DNA of 64,000 nucleotides from the NCBI GenBank assembly GCA_902167985.1, contig CABHNZ010000001.1, positions 372,001 to 436,000 on the forward strand, written 5' to 3'. Position 1 is the first letter of the stretch. Every line of letters starts with the position of its first letter. The notes beneath the pieces were generated by a model, which made no database searches, was not told where the DNA came from, and was given only the letters and a program-made list of their open reading frames with translations. Positions 1-11,117 of the stretch are shown here, in pieces. The position numbers and the translations under genes were made by a program. Source of the DNA: Shinella sp. UYSO24 (GTDB lineage: Bacteria; Pseudomonadota; Alphaproteobacteria; Rhizobiales; Rhizobiaceae).

Positions 1-1123
1 CAGCAACCATCGGGCTGATCGGTGCCGGCTACAGTATCGGCTTTGCGATCGGCTGCCTCTACGTGACGCGCATGTTGCGGCAGATCGGCCATATCCGCAC
101 CTTTGCCGCGATGGCGGCAATCGGCGCCTCCTGCTCGATCGCGCTGGCGCAGGTCACGGACCCGACCTTCTGGTTCGCGATGCGCTTCCTGATCGGCATT
201 TCGGTGGCCAGCCTTTTTGCGACCGTCGAGAGCTGGATCAATTCGAAGGTGACGAATGCCAACCGGGCGCGCACGCTTTCGATCTACCGCTTCGTCGATC
301 TCGGCTCCGTCACGCTTGCGCAATATATCATCCCGACTGTCGGGATCGAGGGACAGGGCGTCTTTGCCATTATCTCGATTGTGCTGACCCTGTCGCTCGT
401 GCCGATCTCGATTGCCGACCGGTCCGGCCCTGCGGTTCCGGATGCCATCCGCTTCGACCTTCTGGCCGTCTGGCGCATCTCGCCGCTTTCCGTCGTCGGT
501 GTCGTTGCGGTGGGCCTCAGCATGGCGGCCTTCCGCAATATCGGGCCGATCTATGCACAGGAACTCGGCATGAGCATTACCTCGATTGCCACGTTCATGA
601 GTGCGGGCATTATCGGCGGCGTGGTGCTGCAATATCCGCTCGGGCTTTATTCGGACCGGCTCGACCGGCGGCGGGTGATCGTCTGGACGACCGTGGGCTC
701 GATCATTACCGGCGCCTACCTCTCTTTCGGCGCGGGCACGAACGAGACGGCCAATATCATCGGCGTCTTCCTGTTCGGGGCGTTTTCCATGCCGCTCTAT
801 TCGCTCTGCTCGGCGCATGCCAACGACTTTGCCAAGCAGGGCCAGTATGCGCTGGTGGCGGCCGGGCTTCTATTCTTCTGGTCGGCCGGCGCAACGGTCG
901 GGCCGCTTCTTGCCTCGCTGCTGCTGGAATATTTCGGGCCGCGGGCCTCTTCCTCTATACGTCCTTCATCTTTGCCGGCTTCCTCGTCTTCACGCTGAAA
1001 CGCATGCAGGTGCGCGCCGCCGTGCCACCGGAAGAACGGCGCTCGCGTTTCCATGCGCTGCTTCGGACATCGGCATATTTCAACAAACTTGCCGCTTCGG
1101 GCGACAAAGACGCCAAGAAGTAA
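1..1123 (+). CDS. MFS transporter, C-terminal part (5' end outside window)
   Basis: Inner-membrane major facilitator superfamily transporter; substrate unknown. The reading frame is open from base 3, so the start lies before the window. The visible part has repeated hydrophobic helices and an MFS-type loop with YSDRLDRRR (around bases 646-675). The frame breaks near base 940, where the run in 'ccgcggg' appears to lack one base; after restoring it the protein continues as a last helix (GLFLYTSFIFAGF) and a charged tail ending in GDKDAKK at 1123. The family call is secure. The break is treated as a sequence error because the coding sense resumes immediately in the next frame. Confidence 0.85.
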   Translation, partial: SNHRADRCRLQYRLCDRLPLRDAHVAADRPYPHLCRDGGNRRLLLDRAGAGHGPDLLVRDALPDRHFGGQPFCDRRELDQFEGDECQPGAHAFDLPLRRSRLRHACAIYHPDCRDRGTGRLCHYLDCADPVARADLDCRPVRPCGSGCHPLRPSGRLAHLAAFRRRCRCGGPQHGGLPQYRADLCTGTRHEHYLDCHVHECGHYRRRGAAISARALFGPARPAAGDRLDDRGLDHYRRLPLFRRGHERDGQYHRRLPVRGVFHAALFALLGACQRLCQAGPVCAGGGRASILLVGRRNGRAASCLAAAGIFRAAGLFLYTSFIFAGFLVFTLKRMQVRAAVPPEERRSRFHALLRTSAYFNKLAASGDKDAKK

Positions 1124-1201
1124 ACTGCTGGCATGCCACATGTATTGACATGCGGCGGCTAAAGGGAAAGGAAGGTTGATAACCTTCAATTGATTGAGAC
1201 G

Positions 1202-2347
1202 ATGATCCAGACAACAGCAGCACTCAAGGAAGCCTGCGCCGAGCTCGCGCAATCGGACTTCATCACCATCGATACGGAATTCCTGCGCGAGACGACCTTC
1301 TGGCCGGAACTCTGCCTGATCCAGATGGCGAGCCCGACCCTTGAAGTGCTGGTCGATCCTCTCGCGAAGGGGCTGGATCTTGCGCCCTTCTTCGAGCTGA
1401 TGGCGAACCCTGCCGTCACCAAGGTCTTCCATGCCGCCCGGCAGGATATCGAGATCGTCTATCATCTCGGCAATCTCGTGCCGCATCCGATCTTCGACAC
1501 GCAGGTTGCGGCGATGGTCTGCGGTTTCGGCGACAGCATTTCCTACGACCAGCTGGTGAGCCGCATCAAGGGCGTGCATATCGACAAGTCGTCACGCTTC
1601 ACCGACTGGAGCCGCCGGCCGCTTTCCGAAAAGCAGCTCGATTACGCGCTGGCCGACGTCACCCATCTGCGCGACGTCTATCTGGCGCTGAAGGAGCAGC
1701 TGGAACGCGAGGGCCGCGCGCTGTGGCTGACGGAAGAAATGGCCATTCTGGAATCGCGCGACACCTATGACATGCATCCGGACGATGCGTGGCTGAGGCT
1801 GAAGTCGCGCCTTCGCAAGCCGACCGAGCTTGCCATCCTGAAATTCGTCGCCGCATGGCGCGAACGCGAGGCCCGCAGCCGCAATGTGCCGCGCTCGCGT
1901 GTTCTGAAGGACGACGCCATCTACGAAATCGCCCAGCAGCAGCCGAAGGATACCGAAGCCCTGTCGCGCCTGCGCACCATTCCGAAGGGCTGGGAACGGT
2001 CGTCTTCCGGCACCGCCATCATCGAGAGCGTCAATGCGGCGCTTGCCCTGCCGAAGACCGAGATGCCGCAGCCGCCGAAGCACGCGCATGTGCCGGAGGG
2101 CACTGCCGCTGCCGTGGAACTGCTGAAGGTTCTCCTGAAGCTCATTTCCGACAAGCAGGGCGTGGCGGCCAAGGTCATCGCCAATACGGACGATCTGGAA
2201 AAGATCGCGGCCGAAGGCGAGAATGCCGAGGTTGCCGCCCTTTCCGGCTGGCGCCGCGAGCTTTTCGGCGATACGGCGCTGAAGCTGATCGATGGCGGCG
2301 TGGCGCTGCGCTTCGTCAACAAGAAGGTCGAGGCGGTCGAGCTTTAA
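1202..2347 (+). CDS. rnd: Ribonuclease D
   Basis: 3'-to-5' exoribonuclease that trims tRNA precursors and other stable RNAs. The N-terminal half is a DEDD-type exonuclease domain with the first motif in FITIDTEFLRE (near residue 20) and the later LADVTHLRDVY motif. The second half (about residues 205-285) matches an HRDC nucleic-acid-binding domain. At 381 aa the length is normal for the family. I chose the ATG at 1202; an in-frame TTG at 1190 lies closer to the purine-rich stretch near 1160-1175 and is an alternative. The gene stands alone, downstream of the MFS gene on the same strand, and is intact. Confidence 0.93.
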   Translation: MIQTTAALKEACAELAQSDFITIDTEFLRETTFWPELCLIQMASPTLEVLVDPLAKGLDLAPFFELMANPAVTKVFHAARQDIEIVYHLGNLVPHPIFDTQVAAMVCGFGDSISYDQLVSRIKGVHIDKSSRFTDWSRRPLSEKQLDYALADVTHLRDVYLALKEQLEREGRALWLTEEMAILESRDTYDMHPDDAWLRLKSRLRKPTELAILKFVAAWREREARSRNVPRSRVLKDDAIYEIAQQQPKDTEALSRLRTIPKGWERSSSGTAIIESVNAALALPKTEMPQPPKHAHVPEGTAAAVELLKVLLKLISDKQGVAAKVIANTDDLEKIAAEGENAEVAALSGWRRELFGDTALKLIDGGVALRFVNKKVEAVEL

Positions 2348-2403
2348 GCTCCGCCCCGACATTCTACCTCCAGCCACCTCTGCTCACCCCAGATCCCCGG
2401 CCA

Positions 2404-2843
2404 TCATGCGCGATGCGAAGCCTCACGCATGCATTTGGCGCCCTTGACGATCTTGTCGACAATCTTCTTCTCGGCACGCAGGCGATGCCGACGAGCTTGG
2501 CATTCTCGGGCGTGAATTCGGCGAAGACGGCTCGATTGGCCGCATCGTGGCCGGTCGCAAACATTTCCTCGATATAGGCCGAGCTGACGACGCCGCGCTC
2601 CAGAGAACGGCGGTGGATGGTCCGCATCAGCTCCGCATCCGCACTCAGGACGACAATCGGTTGGATGCTCAGGGGATTGTAGACATGGCCGGCGGCATCC
2701 CGGTATGGTTCGCCGATAATATCGGAAAACTGGGCGGCGATGCCGGTCGAAAGAAAGGCCGTCACGTTCAGCTCCTGCCAGGGTGCTAACCCTTCGCGCA
2801 GCACGATCGCGATCTTGGTGTCGAACATGTCGGGAAACTCCAT
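2404..2843 (-). CDS. DUF2000 family protein (one-base break near 2482)
   Basis: Small soluble protein of the DUF2000 family, whose biochemical role is not established. It starts MEFPDMFDTKIAIVLREGL and carries the family-like segment with YNPLSIQPIVVLSAD. Reading stays in frame to VGIA and then continues one frame over as LRAEKKIVDKIVKGAKCM. Restoring one C (gcctg to gccctg) gives 146 aa. It is divergent from the AraC-family gene that begins 68 bases away, so that regulator probably controls it. I infer this from arrangement only. Confidence 0.75.
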
Positions 2844-2911
2844 AGAAGGTTATGCCAGAGACGCCGCCACGCAGGCGGGTGATCCGCTGCACCTAGCCGC
2901 CCACGGTCCCG

Positions 2912-3755
2912 ATGGTCTTGAACGTTCGTGCAAGGCGGAGCCGATCTCGGACGGCATCCGGCAGCGCCCGAGGCCGAAGGCATCGAGCGGATCGAGGCAC
3001 GCTTTCGCGGCAACGGCTTCTCACCGCATCGGCACGATACCTATGCGCTGGGGATCACGCTTTCCGGCGTGCAGACCTTTCGCTATCGCGGCGTGGAGCG
3101 GGCGAGCCTTCCCGGCAATATCATCGTGCTCCATCCCGACGAAGTGCATGACGGCGCCGCGGGTACAGAGGATGGGCTGACCTATCGCATGCTCTATCTG
3201 CCGCCCGAGCGGCTGGCGGATCTCGCGGATTTTTCCGGAAGCGGCCGGGCCCTGCCCTTCGTTGCCGATCCGGTCATCTGCGACGACACGCTGAGGCTCT
3301 GCCTTGCAGAGGCGCTCGACGATCTGTCGGCCGAGCCGGAGGCGCTTCTCATCGATGATCTCACCATGCGGATCGGAGCTGGTCTCTGGCGGCATGCGGA
3401 TGACAGGCGCGAGGCCACGCCGCCAAGAATTGCGCGGGAAAAGCTTGCGGCCTGCCGCGAGTTTCTGCGCGAGAATGCGGAGAGGACCGTCGCGTCGGAA
3501 GAACTTGAGGCTCTCTGCGGGCTCGACCGTTATCAGATCGCCCGGCAGTTTCGCGCGCAATACGGGACAAGCCCGCATCGCTATCTCGTCATGCGGTGTC
3601 TCGACAATGCCAAGCGGCTGATCGGCCGCGGAGAAAGCCTTGCGGCCTCTGCGATCGAGGCGGGCTTTGCCGATCAGGCACATTTCACCCGGCAGTTCAA
3701 GAAGGCTTTCGGCATGACGCCGGGCCGCTGGCAGGGGTTGACCCGCACCGGCTGA
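2912..3755 (+). CDS. AraC-family transcriptional regulator (breaks near 2917 and 2964)
   Basis: Transcriptional regulator with an N-terminal cupin-like ligand domain (HRHDTYALGITLSG, then LPGNIIVLHPDEVHDG) and a C-terminal pair of helix-turn-helix motifs typical of AraC/XylS (FADQAHFTRQFKKAFGMTPGRW close to the end). The main frame runs from about 2965. Upstream coding sense (ERSCKAEPISDGIRQ) is in another frame and joins it if one G is restored in 'cagcgccc'. A second restored C near 2917 places the start at ATG 2912, giving 281 aa. With a GTG at 2928 as start the protein would be slightly shorter. It sits divergent from the DUF2000 gene, its likely target. Confidence 0.82.
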
Positions 3756-3768
3756 GCAAAGGTCCGCA

Positions 3769-4023
3769 TCAGTCGTTCGGGATGCTGACGAGAACCCGGT
3801 CGACAAGCTTCAGGGTCCGGTCAGGCTGGATGATATAGGTCTCGTGATAGCGCTGGCCGCCGGAAAAGAAGTCGTTGTAGACAGGGCTTCCGACCGGCGC
3901 CTTCATCAGTTTGGTGCGCGGCTGGCCGTGATAGGTGATGCTGCCCGGAATGGGGTCAAGGGCGAATGCCGCAGGTGCGCCGAGAAGAAGCGCGGCAACC
4001 ATGCCCGCCAGAACCTTTTTCAT
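3769..4023 (-). CDS. Small secreted hypothetical protein
   Basis: An 84-aa protein with a clear Sec signal peptide: MKKVLAGM, then a hydrophobic core LLLGAPAAFA, with cleavage expected after AFA. The mature part is about 62 residues, rich in Tyr, Pro and basic residues (QRYHETYIIQPDRTLKLVDRVLVSIPND). I recognise no family. Its RPxxTLKLVDRVLV tail resembles small periplasmic proteins with an RcnB-like fold, but this is weak. It ends only 14 bases beyond the convergent AraC gene. No partner genes are apparent. Confidence 0.7.
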   Translation of the reverse strand: MKKVLAGMVAALLLGAPAAFALDPIPGSITYHGQPRTKLMKAPVGSPVYNDFFSGGQRYHETYIIQPDRTLKLVDRVLVSIPND

Positions 4024-4164
4024 CGGATGTTTCCTTCGTATCTTCGAAATCTGCATCTGAAAATGGTGATGCGGGCCGCCGTTCTCAACCTGCGGAACGG
4101 CCGGCGGCCGTCACGAAGTCGCGACGGCGGCAGGATCAGACAAAACCGGACGGGATGCCCGATC

Positions 4165-5683
4165 CTATTCGAAGCGGAAAGCGATGCGCTTTCCGGTCAG
4201 CTTCGACAATTGCTGCAGGCGTCCGTCGAGACGCTCGCCCTCGAAATTGCGATAGGCCGGCGGCACGACGAATTCCAGATCGAGATCCGGATTGTCGGAG
4301 CGGCGGAATGTCAGGTGATCGACCAGCCCCGGCATGGAGGCCGAAAAGAGATAGACGACACGCAGCAGACCGCCGAGCAACTTTGCCAGTTCCAGAAGGC
4401 GTGGCGTGGCGATGGCGGCAAGCGGGCTTGTCGCACCATTATCGTTCAAGCCTTCGAAACGGTAATAGTTGGCAAGTGCCAGATAGGCGCGGCCGCATGG
4501 GTAATGCCGACGAAGGAAGAATGTGCGATGACGTTCAGCGCCTGAAGTCCGCGATAATCGGGATGGGCGCGCCAGCTGATATCGGCGAGAAGGCAGGCGG
4601 CCTGACGGTAGCGGCTCTCTTCCTCGGTTTCCTCGATATCGAAGAATTTCACCATGCGGCCGGTCCATTCGGCAAGCTCGCGGGCATGTTCCGGCGAGCG
4701 GGCCCGCAGGATGGCCAGCTGATCGGCAGCCACCAGCAGCGGATCGGCATCGCGCTCCTCATCCGGCAGAAGCGAATAGAGATAGCCTTCGCGCACGCCT
4801 TGCGCCGAGAAGATGATGCGCGCCGGCTTCATCACGTTCAGCACTTCCTGCATGGCGATCGCGCCATAGGGCAGAAGTGCGCGGCGGCTTTTCGACACGG
4901 CCTGCCAGGCGGGATCCTTGCTGTCCTTCGCCGCGATGACGTCTTCCAGAAGCTTCTGCATCTCGGCAAGCGACAGCTCATAGCCCTGCATCATGTGCAG
5001 CGGATATTGCGTCTGCTCCATATGCAGCTTGGCGAGGCTTCGCCATGTGCCGCCGACGGCGTAGAAATCGCGCCCCTCCCCCTTTTCAAGGAAACGGGCG
5101 GTGTTGACCTGCTTGCGGGCGAAGGTGCGGGCCTTGGAAAGCGAATTGCCGGAGGATTCAGACAGGCGCAGGCCGCCGAGCGGCAGGGTAATGCCGCGGC
5201 CGAATTCCTTGCCCTTGATGTCGATCAGTTCCAGCGATCCGCCGCCGAGATCGCCGGCAACGCCATCGACCTCATGGAAACCGCTGATGACGCCAAGCGC
5301 GGAATAGCGCGCCTCGTCCTCGCCCGACAGGACATGGATTTCCTGGCCGAGGATCTCATGGGCCTTTTCGGTGAAATCGGGGCCGTTGGTGGCTTCGCGG
5401 GCGGCGGCTGTCGCGAGAACATAGATCTCGGTCGCCTTGGCCTGATCGGAGAGCGCCTTGAAGCGTTTCAGCGCGGCCAGCGCACGGGCGACGCCTTCGT
5501 CGTCCATGCGGCCGTTCGAGCCGAGGCCCTTGCCAAGGCCGCACAGCACCTTCTCGTTGAAGAGCACGGCGGGGGCTCGCGAGAGCCCTCGTAGATCACC
5601 ACGCGCACCGAGTTGGAGCCAATGTCGATGACGGAAACGGGGGCAATGCCCGGGAGCCGCCCCTGACCTTCAGATCGTACCAT
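4165..5683 (-). CDS. ppx: Exopolyphosphatase / guanosine pentaphosphate phosphatase (two one-base breaks)
   Basis: Cytosolic hydrolase of the Ppx/GppA family that degrades inorganic polyphosphate or pppGpp. The N-terminus VSVIDIGSNSVRVV is the ASKHA phosphate-1 motif, and GDLGGGSLEL is the phosphate-2 motif. The frame breaks near 5572-5588 (ggg or ccc run short by one base) and near 4493 (gccggcc read as gcggcc). With both restored the protein is 506 aa, normal for rhizobial Ppx. It lies 24 bases downstream of ppk in the same orientation, so the polymer-making and polymer-degrading enzymes are probably cotranscribed. Confidence 0.9.
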
Positions 5684-5707
5684 GCTGCCTTAACTTCTTG
5701 ACCGACT

Positions 5708-7898
5708 TTACGTCTTCCGGCCCGACATCAGGCCGGCGATCAGTTTGGGCGCACTGGATTTCAAGGCTTCACCGCGACCGGACAGGCTGGGATTGGTCAT
5801 GAAATAGTGCTGCGCGTTGAACGGTTCCTCGCCCTTGCGCACCTCCATGCGCCTTGACGTACCGTCGGGCAATATCTCGTAGCTCTGCTGATTGTCAATG
5901 AGATTGCCCAGCATAATCTGCGAAAGCACCTGTTCATGCACGGTCGGGTTGAGCAGCGGCACCAGCGTCTCGACGCGGCGATCGAGGTTGCGCGGCATCA
6001 TGTCGGCAGAGCCGATATAGACGAGCGCCTTGTCGGACGGCAGGCCCTGGCCATTGCCGAAGCAGAAGATGCGGCTATGCTCGAGGAAGCGGCCGACGAT
6101 CGACTTGACGCGGATATTGTCGGAAAGGCCCGGCACCTGCGGACGCAGGCAGCAGATGCCGCGCACGACGAGATCAATCTCTACGCCGGCGGCACTTGCC
6201 CGATAGAGCGCATCGATGATCTCGGGATCGACCAGCGAGTTCATCTTCATCCAGATCGCCGCCGGCTTGCCGGCCTTGGCATGGGCGATTTCCTCATCGA
6301 TGTGGCGGAGGATGCGCGGGCGCAGCGTATAGGGCGAAACGGCCAGCTTCATGCTTTCCGTCGGCTCGCCATAGCCGGTGATGAAGTTGAAGATATTCGC
6401 CATGTCATGGGCGATCTTCGGGTTGCAGGTAAAGAAGGACAGGTCGGTGTAGATCTTCGCCGTGATCGGGTGATAATTGCCGGTGCCGAGGTGGCAATAG
6501 GTCCTGAGCTTGCCGTCTTCGCGGCGCACGACCATCGACATTTTCGCATGGGTCTTCAGTTCGATGAAGCCGAACACGACCTGCACGCCGGCGCGCTCAA
6601 GGTCGCGGGCCCAGCGGATATTGGCTTCCTCGTCGAAACGCGCCTTCAGCTCGACCAGCGCCGTGACCGATTTGCCGGCTTCGGCGGCATCGATCAGGGC
6701 TCGGACGATGGGGCTGTCGTTGGAGGTTCTGTAGAGGGTCTGCTTGATGGCAAGGACGTCGGGGTCGCGGGCCGCCTGCAGAAGGAACTGCACCACCACG
6801 TCGAAGCTCTCATACGGATGGTGGACCACCATGTCCTTTTCGCGGATGGCGGCGAGGCAGTCTCCGGCGTGTTCGCGGACGCGCTCGGGAAATCGGGCGT
6901 ATAGCTCTCGAAGCGGAGATCGGCGCGCGGCGCTTGGTGATTTCCGACATCGTGTTGAGGGCAAGGAGGCCCGGCAGAACGGCGACGCGATTATCCGGCA
7001 CGCCGAGTTCGTGAACGACGAACTGGCGCAGCGAGGCCGGCATTTCACTGTCGGTCTCGATGCGGATGACCTTGCCGCGGCGGCGGCGCTTCAGCGCCGT
7101 CTCGAAGAAGCGCACGAGGTCTTCGGCTTCTTCTTCGACTTCGATATCGCTGTCGCGGATGATGCGGAACGTGCCGGCACCCCTCACCTCATAGCCGGGG
7201 AAAAGCCGGTGGGTGAACATGCCCACGACGTCTTCGAGCGTGATGTAGCGGATGGCGGACCCCTGGTCCGGCAGGCGAATGAAGCGGTCGAGCGTCGTCG
7301 GCAGGCGCAGAAGGCCCGTCATCGGCTCCTTGCCGTGCTTGCTGTGCAGCTGCAGGCCCATGGAGAAGCCGAGGTTCGGAATGAACGGGAACGGATGCGC
7401 CGGATCGATGGAGAGCGGCGTCATGACCGGGAAGATCTCGTCGTCGAACGTCGTCGACAGCCAGTCCTTGTCTTCCTTTGCAAGCGCTGCCGGGCGGACG
7501 ATCAGGATGTCTTCCTGCGCCAGATACTGCTGGAGGACGGCGAGCGAGGCCTGCTGTTCCATCTGCAGGTTGTCGATCTCGTGCAGGATGGCGTCGAGCT
7601 GTTCGGCAGGCGTCTTGCCGTCCGGGCTCAGGACGACGATACCCTGGCGCACCTGACCCTCAAGGCCCGCGACGCGGACCATGAAGAATTCATCGAGGTT
7701 GGCAGCCGAAATCGACAGGAAGCGCACACGCTCCAGAAGCGGATGGGCGGTATTGAGGGTTTCTTCGAGAACACGACGGTTGAACTGCAACCACGAGAAT
7801 TCGCGGTTGATGAACCGGGCCGGGCTTGCCAGCAGTTCTTCCAGGTTCGGGGCGGCAACCGGCTCGGGCTGCTGCGCTTCCGTCGTCATCGAATCCAT
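5708..7898 (-). CDS. ppk: Polyphosphate kinase 1 (two one-base breaks)
   Basis: Catalyses reversible synthesis of polyphosphate from ATP. The N-terminal part shows [18 protein letters not shown] and the C-terminal catalytic part shows [17 protein letters not shown] and [15 protein letters not shown], whose His is the autophosphorylated-histidine region of PPK1. Two missing bases, near 6930 (cgcccgcg) and near 6895 (cccc before ga), shift the frame by two in total. After correction the protein is 730 aa, the usual size. The ATG at 7898 is chosen because it precedes MDSMTTEAQ and the conserved N-terminal domain. It is followed by ppx. Confidence 0.93.
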
Positions 7899-7991
7899 TT
7901 TGTCTCCTCTGCAGGCCTGTCTCGGCCGTGCCAATCAGTTTGACGCCGGAGCGGCCACAGTCAATGCTTCACAGCAGAGACTGCCGGCCGC

Positions 7992-8699
7992 CTACTCGCT
8001 CCCCCCGGCATTTCCGACATCATTCAAGACTTCGGCCGCAAGAGGGCGCGTGATGCGGGTTCCGCGCGCGAGTGCAAGCCGGTCCAGCCGGTCGACAATC
8101 GTCTGCGCGGCGCCAAGCGACCGCTCCATTCTCGTGACGATATAGCCGACAATTTTGTCATCAATGTAAAGCTGCCTGTCAGCAAACAATTTTACGATGA
8201 CCTGGGCCAGAAGTTCCTCATCCGGCTCACCGATTTCCACGACGGTGGCGGCCTTCAGGCGCGATTTCAGGTCCGGCAGCACCACCGGCCAAGACATGGG
8301 CCAGAGGCGCGAGGTCATCAGCAGCGTATGACCGTGCTGACGCACTGCATTGATGACATGGAAGAGTTCCGTCTCGTCGAAACCCTGCCGCTCGGCATCC
8401 TCGAAGAGGACGGGGCCGGCGGCGGCGATCTTCGACGCGTCGGAGCCGGCAAGCGGATGGATCTCGGTCGCCCCTGCCCTTTCGCGCCAGATATGGGCGA
8501 GATGGGATTTTCCCGAGCCAACGGGGCCCGCGAGGATGACGACGGGGGCCGGCCATGCCGGCCAGTCGTCAACGATGGCAACGGCCGCAGCCAGTCGTTC
8601 GGACACGAGGAGGTCATCGCGGCCGCGGGCGGAATCATGGGTGAATTGCAGCGGCAGTTGTTCGCTTCTGCGCTGCTCGCGTTCTGTAATCTCAGTCAT
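7992..8699 (-). CDS. hdaA: DnaA regulatory inactivator HdaA
   Basis: DnaA-related AAA+ protein of 235 aa that, in alphaproteobacteria, promotes hydrolysis of DnaA-ATP with the sliding clamp and so prevents over-initiation. The P-loop GPVGSGKSHLAHIW is present, as are a Walker B-like stretch (GPVLFEDAE) and the C-terminal lid region (LDRLALARGTRI). The N-terminal segment RSEQLPLQFTHD contains a QLPLQF clamp-binding-like motif. No DNA-binding domain IV follows, in keeping with Hda rather than DnaA. The start overlaps the stop of the upstream permease gene by four bases (ATGA), so the two are translationally coupled. Confidence 0.9.
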   Translation of the reverse strand: MTEITEREQRRSEQLPLQFTHDSARGRDDLLVSERLAAAVAIVDDWPAWPAPVVILAGPVGSGKSHLAHIWRERAGATEIHPLAGSDASKIAAAGPVLFEDAERQGFDETELFHVINAVRQHGHTLLMTSRLWPMSWPVVLPDLKSRLKAATVVEIGEPDEELLAQVIVKLFADRQLYIDDKIVGYIVTRMERSLGAAQTIVDRLDRLALARGTRITRPLAAEVLNDVGNAGGSE

Positions 8700-9862
8700 T
8701 TGTCTTTCGGAGCGCCGATCTTGGCCTGGCTCGCGCCGTCTTCCAGCACGTGCGGATGGTCCTCTTCCCAGGGGAGGTCTACGGACCGTCCGTAATAGAT
8801 ATCGCTATCAAGATACCGCGACAGCGCGAAACGGACAAGCACGCCGACGACCGCTGCGGCGGGAACCGCAACAAGAAGCCCGACGAAACCGAACATGGCG
8901 CCGAAGGCAAAGAGCGCGAACATCAGCCAGACCGGGTGGATGCCCACAGAACTGCCGACCAGTTTCGGCTGAAGAATATTGCCCTCGACGAACTGGCCGA
9001 AGAAGAAGACGCAGGCGGTGGCGATGATCCAGCCGTAATCCGGCCAGAACTGCACGAAGGCAAGCCCGACCGAGAGAACGAGGCCGATCATCGAGCCGAT
9101 ATAGGGGATGAAGCTGATCATGCCGGTGACGAAGCCGATCAGCAGGCCGAAATTCAGGCCGACGACGGAAAGGCCGATCGCATAATAGATGCCGAGGATG
9201 AGGCAGAGCGAGCCCTGGCCGCGGATGAAGCCGGCAACCGAGCGATCCATGGCGCGGGCAAGCTCGCGCACGACCGTCACCTGATCGCGCGGGATCCAGC
9301 TGTCGACCTTGGCGACCATGCGGTCCCAGTCAAGCAGCAGGTAGAAGGCGACGACGGGGGTGACGATCAGAAGCGAGACGACATCGACGATGGCCTTGCC
9401 GGAATTCCACACCTGGGTGAGCAGCGTGCCGAGGAAGCCTGCGCCCTGGCTGAGGACTTCGGAGAAATTCTGCTTCAGCGTGTCGATCTGGCTCGATACC
9501 CAGCTCGGCAGGAAGGAATGATCCGGGCTCGAGATGATCTGCTGCAATGTCGAGACGTAGCCCGGCAATGCTGCGGCAAACTGGGTGAACTGATTGACGA
9601 CGATCGGGATGACCAGCATCAGCGACAGGGCAAACACAAGTACGAATGAGACGAGGATGACCACCGTCGCCATCATGCGGCTCAGCCGCCGGCGCTCCAG
9701 CCAGTCGGCCACCGGATCAAGGAAATAGGCGAGCGCCATGCCCGCGACGAAGGGCAGGAGAATGGAGCGGAAGAACCACAGGAAAAGCGCGCAGACGACG
9801 ACGACGCCCACCCAGAAGAAGACGTGGCGGCGCAGACTGCTGCCGCTGATATGATATGGCAT
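8696..9862 (-). CDS. AI-2E family (PerM-type) membrane transporter
   Basis: Polytopic inner-membrane protein of 388 aa in the AI-2E/PerM family. Members export small molecules or act in Na+/H+ exchange, and the substrate here is unknown. The first helix pair ([18 protein letters not shown]) and later helices around [19 protein letters not shown] are obvious, and the family signature [14 protein letters not shown] is present. I chose the ATG at 9862, which directly precedes the first helix; a longer frame upstream has no membrane character. Its stop overlaps the hdaA start, a pairing that is conserved in rhizobia. Confidence 0.88.
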   Translation of the reverse strand: MPYHISGSSLRRHVFFWVGVVVVCALFLWFFRSILLPFVAGMALAYFLDPVADWLERRRLSRMMATVVILVSFVLVFALSLMLVIPIVVNQFTQFAAALPGYVSTLQQIISSPDHSFLPSWVSSQIDTLKQNFSEVLSQGAGFLGTLLTQVWNSGKAIVDVVSLLIVTPVVAFYLLLDWDRMVAKVDSWIPRDQVTVVRELARAMDRSVAGFIRGQGSLCLILGIYYAIGLSVVGLNFGLLIGFVTGMISFIPYIGSMIGLVLSVGLAFVQFWPDYGWIIATACVFFFGQFVEGNILQPKLVGSSVGIHPVWLMFALFAFGAMFGFVGLLVAVPAAAVVGVLVRFALSRYLDSDIYYGRSVDLPWEEDHPHVLEDGASQAKIGAPKDK

Positions 9863-10043
9863 CTGGGGTCCTTTGAATGCTGAGGTTCGACATGAGCCAT
9901 ATGAGCGCCCATGCCGCAAGGTCAAGACCGGCGCCGAAACGCCGCATCAGCCTGTGAAAAGCCGTCAAAAACCACGCTTCTGCTTGCATCCTGCGCCCCT
10001 TCGTGCCATGGCGGGCCGCTATTGGACACAACGGAGAGTGACG

Positions 10044-11117
10044 ATGAGCGAGAACGGCAAGAACGGTCTCACCTATAGCGATGCAGGCGTCGATATCGAT
10101 GCGGGCAACCTGATGGTGGAAAAGATCAAGCCTGCCGTGCGTTCGACGCGCCGCCCCGGCGCCGATGGCGAGATCGGCGGCTTCGGCGGCCTCTTCGACC
10201 TGAAGGCCGCAGGCTTTACCGATCCGGTTCTGGTTGCCGCCAATGACGGCGTCGGCACCAAGCTGAAGATCGCCATCGACGCGGATTTCCACGACACGGT
10301 CGGCATCGACCTCGTTGCCATGTGCGTCAACGACCTCGTGGTGCAGGGCGCAGAGCCGCTGTTCTTCCTCGATTATTTCGCCACCGGCAAGCTCGACCCC
10401 GATCAGGGTGCGGCGATCGTCAAGGGTATTGCGGCGGGCTGCGTCGAATCCGGCTGTGCGCTGATCGGCGGCGAGACCGCCGAAATGCCCGGCATGTATT
10501 CGGATGGCGACTATGACCTTGCCGGCTTTGCCGTGGGTGCCGCCGAACGCGGCCAGCTTCTGCCGGCCGGCGACATCAAGGCGGGCGACGTCATTCTCGG
10601 CCTCACCTCGTCGGGCGTGCATTCCAACGGTTTCTCGCTGGTGCGCAAGATCGTGACGCTCTCGGGCCTTTCCTGGGATGCGCCTGCCCCGTTCGCCGAG
10701 GGCAAGAAGCTCGGCGAAGCGCTGCTTACCCCTACCCGCATCTATGTGAAGCCGCTTTTGAAGGCGATCCGTGAAACCGGTGCATTGAAGGCGCTGGCGC
10801 ATATCACCGGCGGCGGTTTCCCGGAAAACATTCCGCGCGTTCTGCCGAAGACGCTCTCGGCCGAAGTCGATCTCGCATCGATCCCGGTTCCGGCGGTGTT
10901 CTCGTGGCTTGCCAAGACCGGCGGCGTCGAGCCGACCGAAATGCTGCGCACCTTCAACTGCGGCGTCGGCATGATCGTCGTCGTTGCCGAAGAAAATGCC
11001 AAGACTGTCACCGAGGCGCTTGCCGCCGAAGGTGAAACGGTCGTTGCACTCGGCCGGATGATCGATCGTCCGGAAGGTGGCGCCGGCGTCATCTACAAGG
11101 GCACGCTCGGCCTATGA
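10044..11117 (+). CDS. purM: Phosphoribosylformylglycinamidine cyclo-ligase (AIR synthetase)
   Basis: Fifth step of purine synthesis: ATP-dependent closure of FGAM to AIR. The PurM ATPase fold is marked by [13 protein letters not shown] followed by [15 protein letters not shown], and by [11 protein letters not shown] and [11 protein letters not shown]. The protein is 357 aa and intact. The start ATG 10044 follows GGAGAG (10033-10038). It is divergent from the hdaA-permease pair with 181 bases between, and its stop overlaps the purN start (ATGA), giving a tight purM-purN operon. Confidence 0.97.
   Translation: MSENGKNGLTYSDAGVDIDAGNLMVEKIKPAVRSTRRPGADGEIGGFGGLFDLKAAGFTDPVLVAANDGVGTKLKIAIDADFHDTVGIDLVAMCVNDLVVQGAEPLFFLDYFATGKLDPDQGAAIVKGIAAGCVESGCALIGGETAEMPGMYSDGDYDLAGFAVGAAERGQLLPAGDIKAGDVILGLTSSGVHSNGFSLVRKIVTLSGLSWDAPAPFAEGKKLGEALLTPTRIYVKPLLKAIRETGALKALAHITGGGFPENIPRVLPKTLSAEVDLASIPVPAVFSWLAKTGGVEPTEMLRTFNCGVGMIVVVAEENAKTVTEALAAEGETVVALGRMIDRPEGGAGVIYKGTLGL

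Noticed and set aside
3966..5594. A 542-aa plus-strand frame over ppx
   Set aside because: It is the shadow of the conserved ppx gene. It is Arg- and Ala-rich, without domain character.
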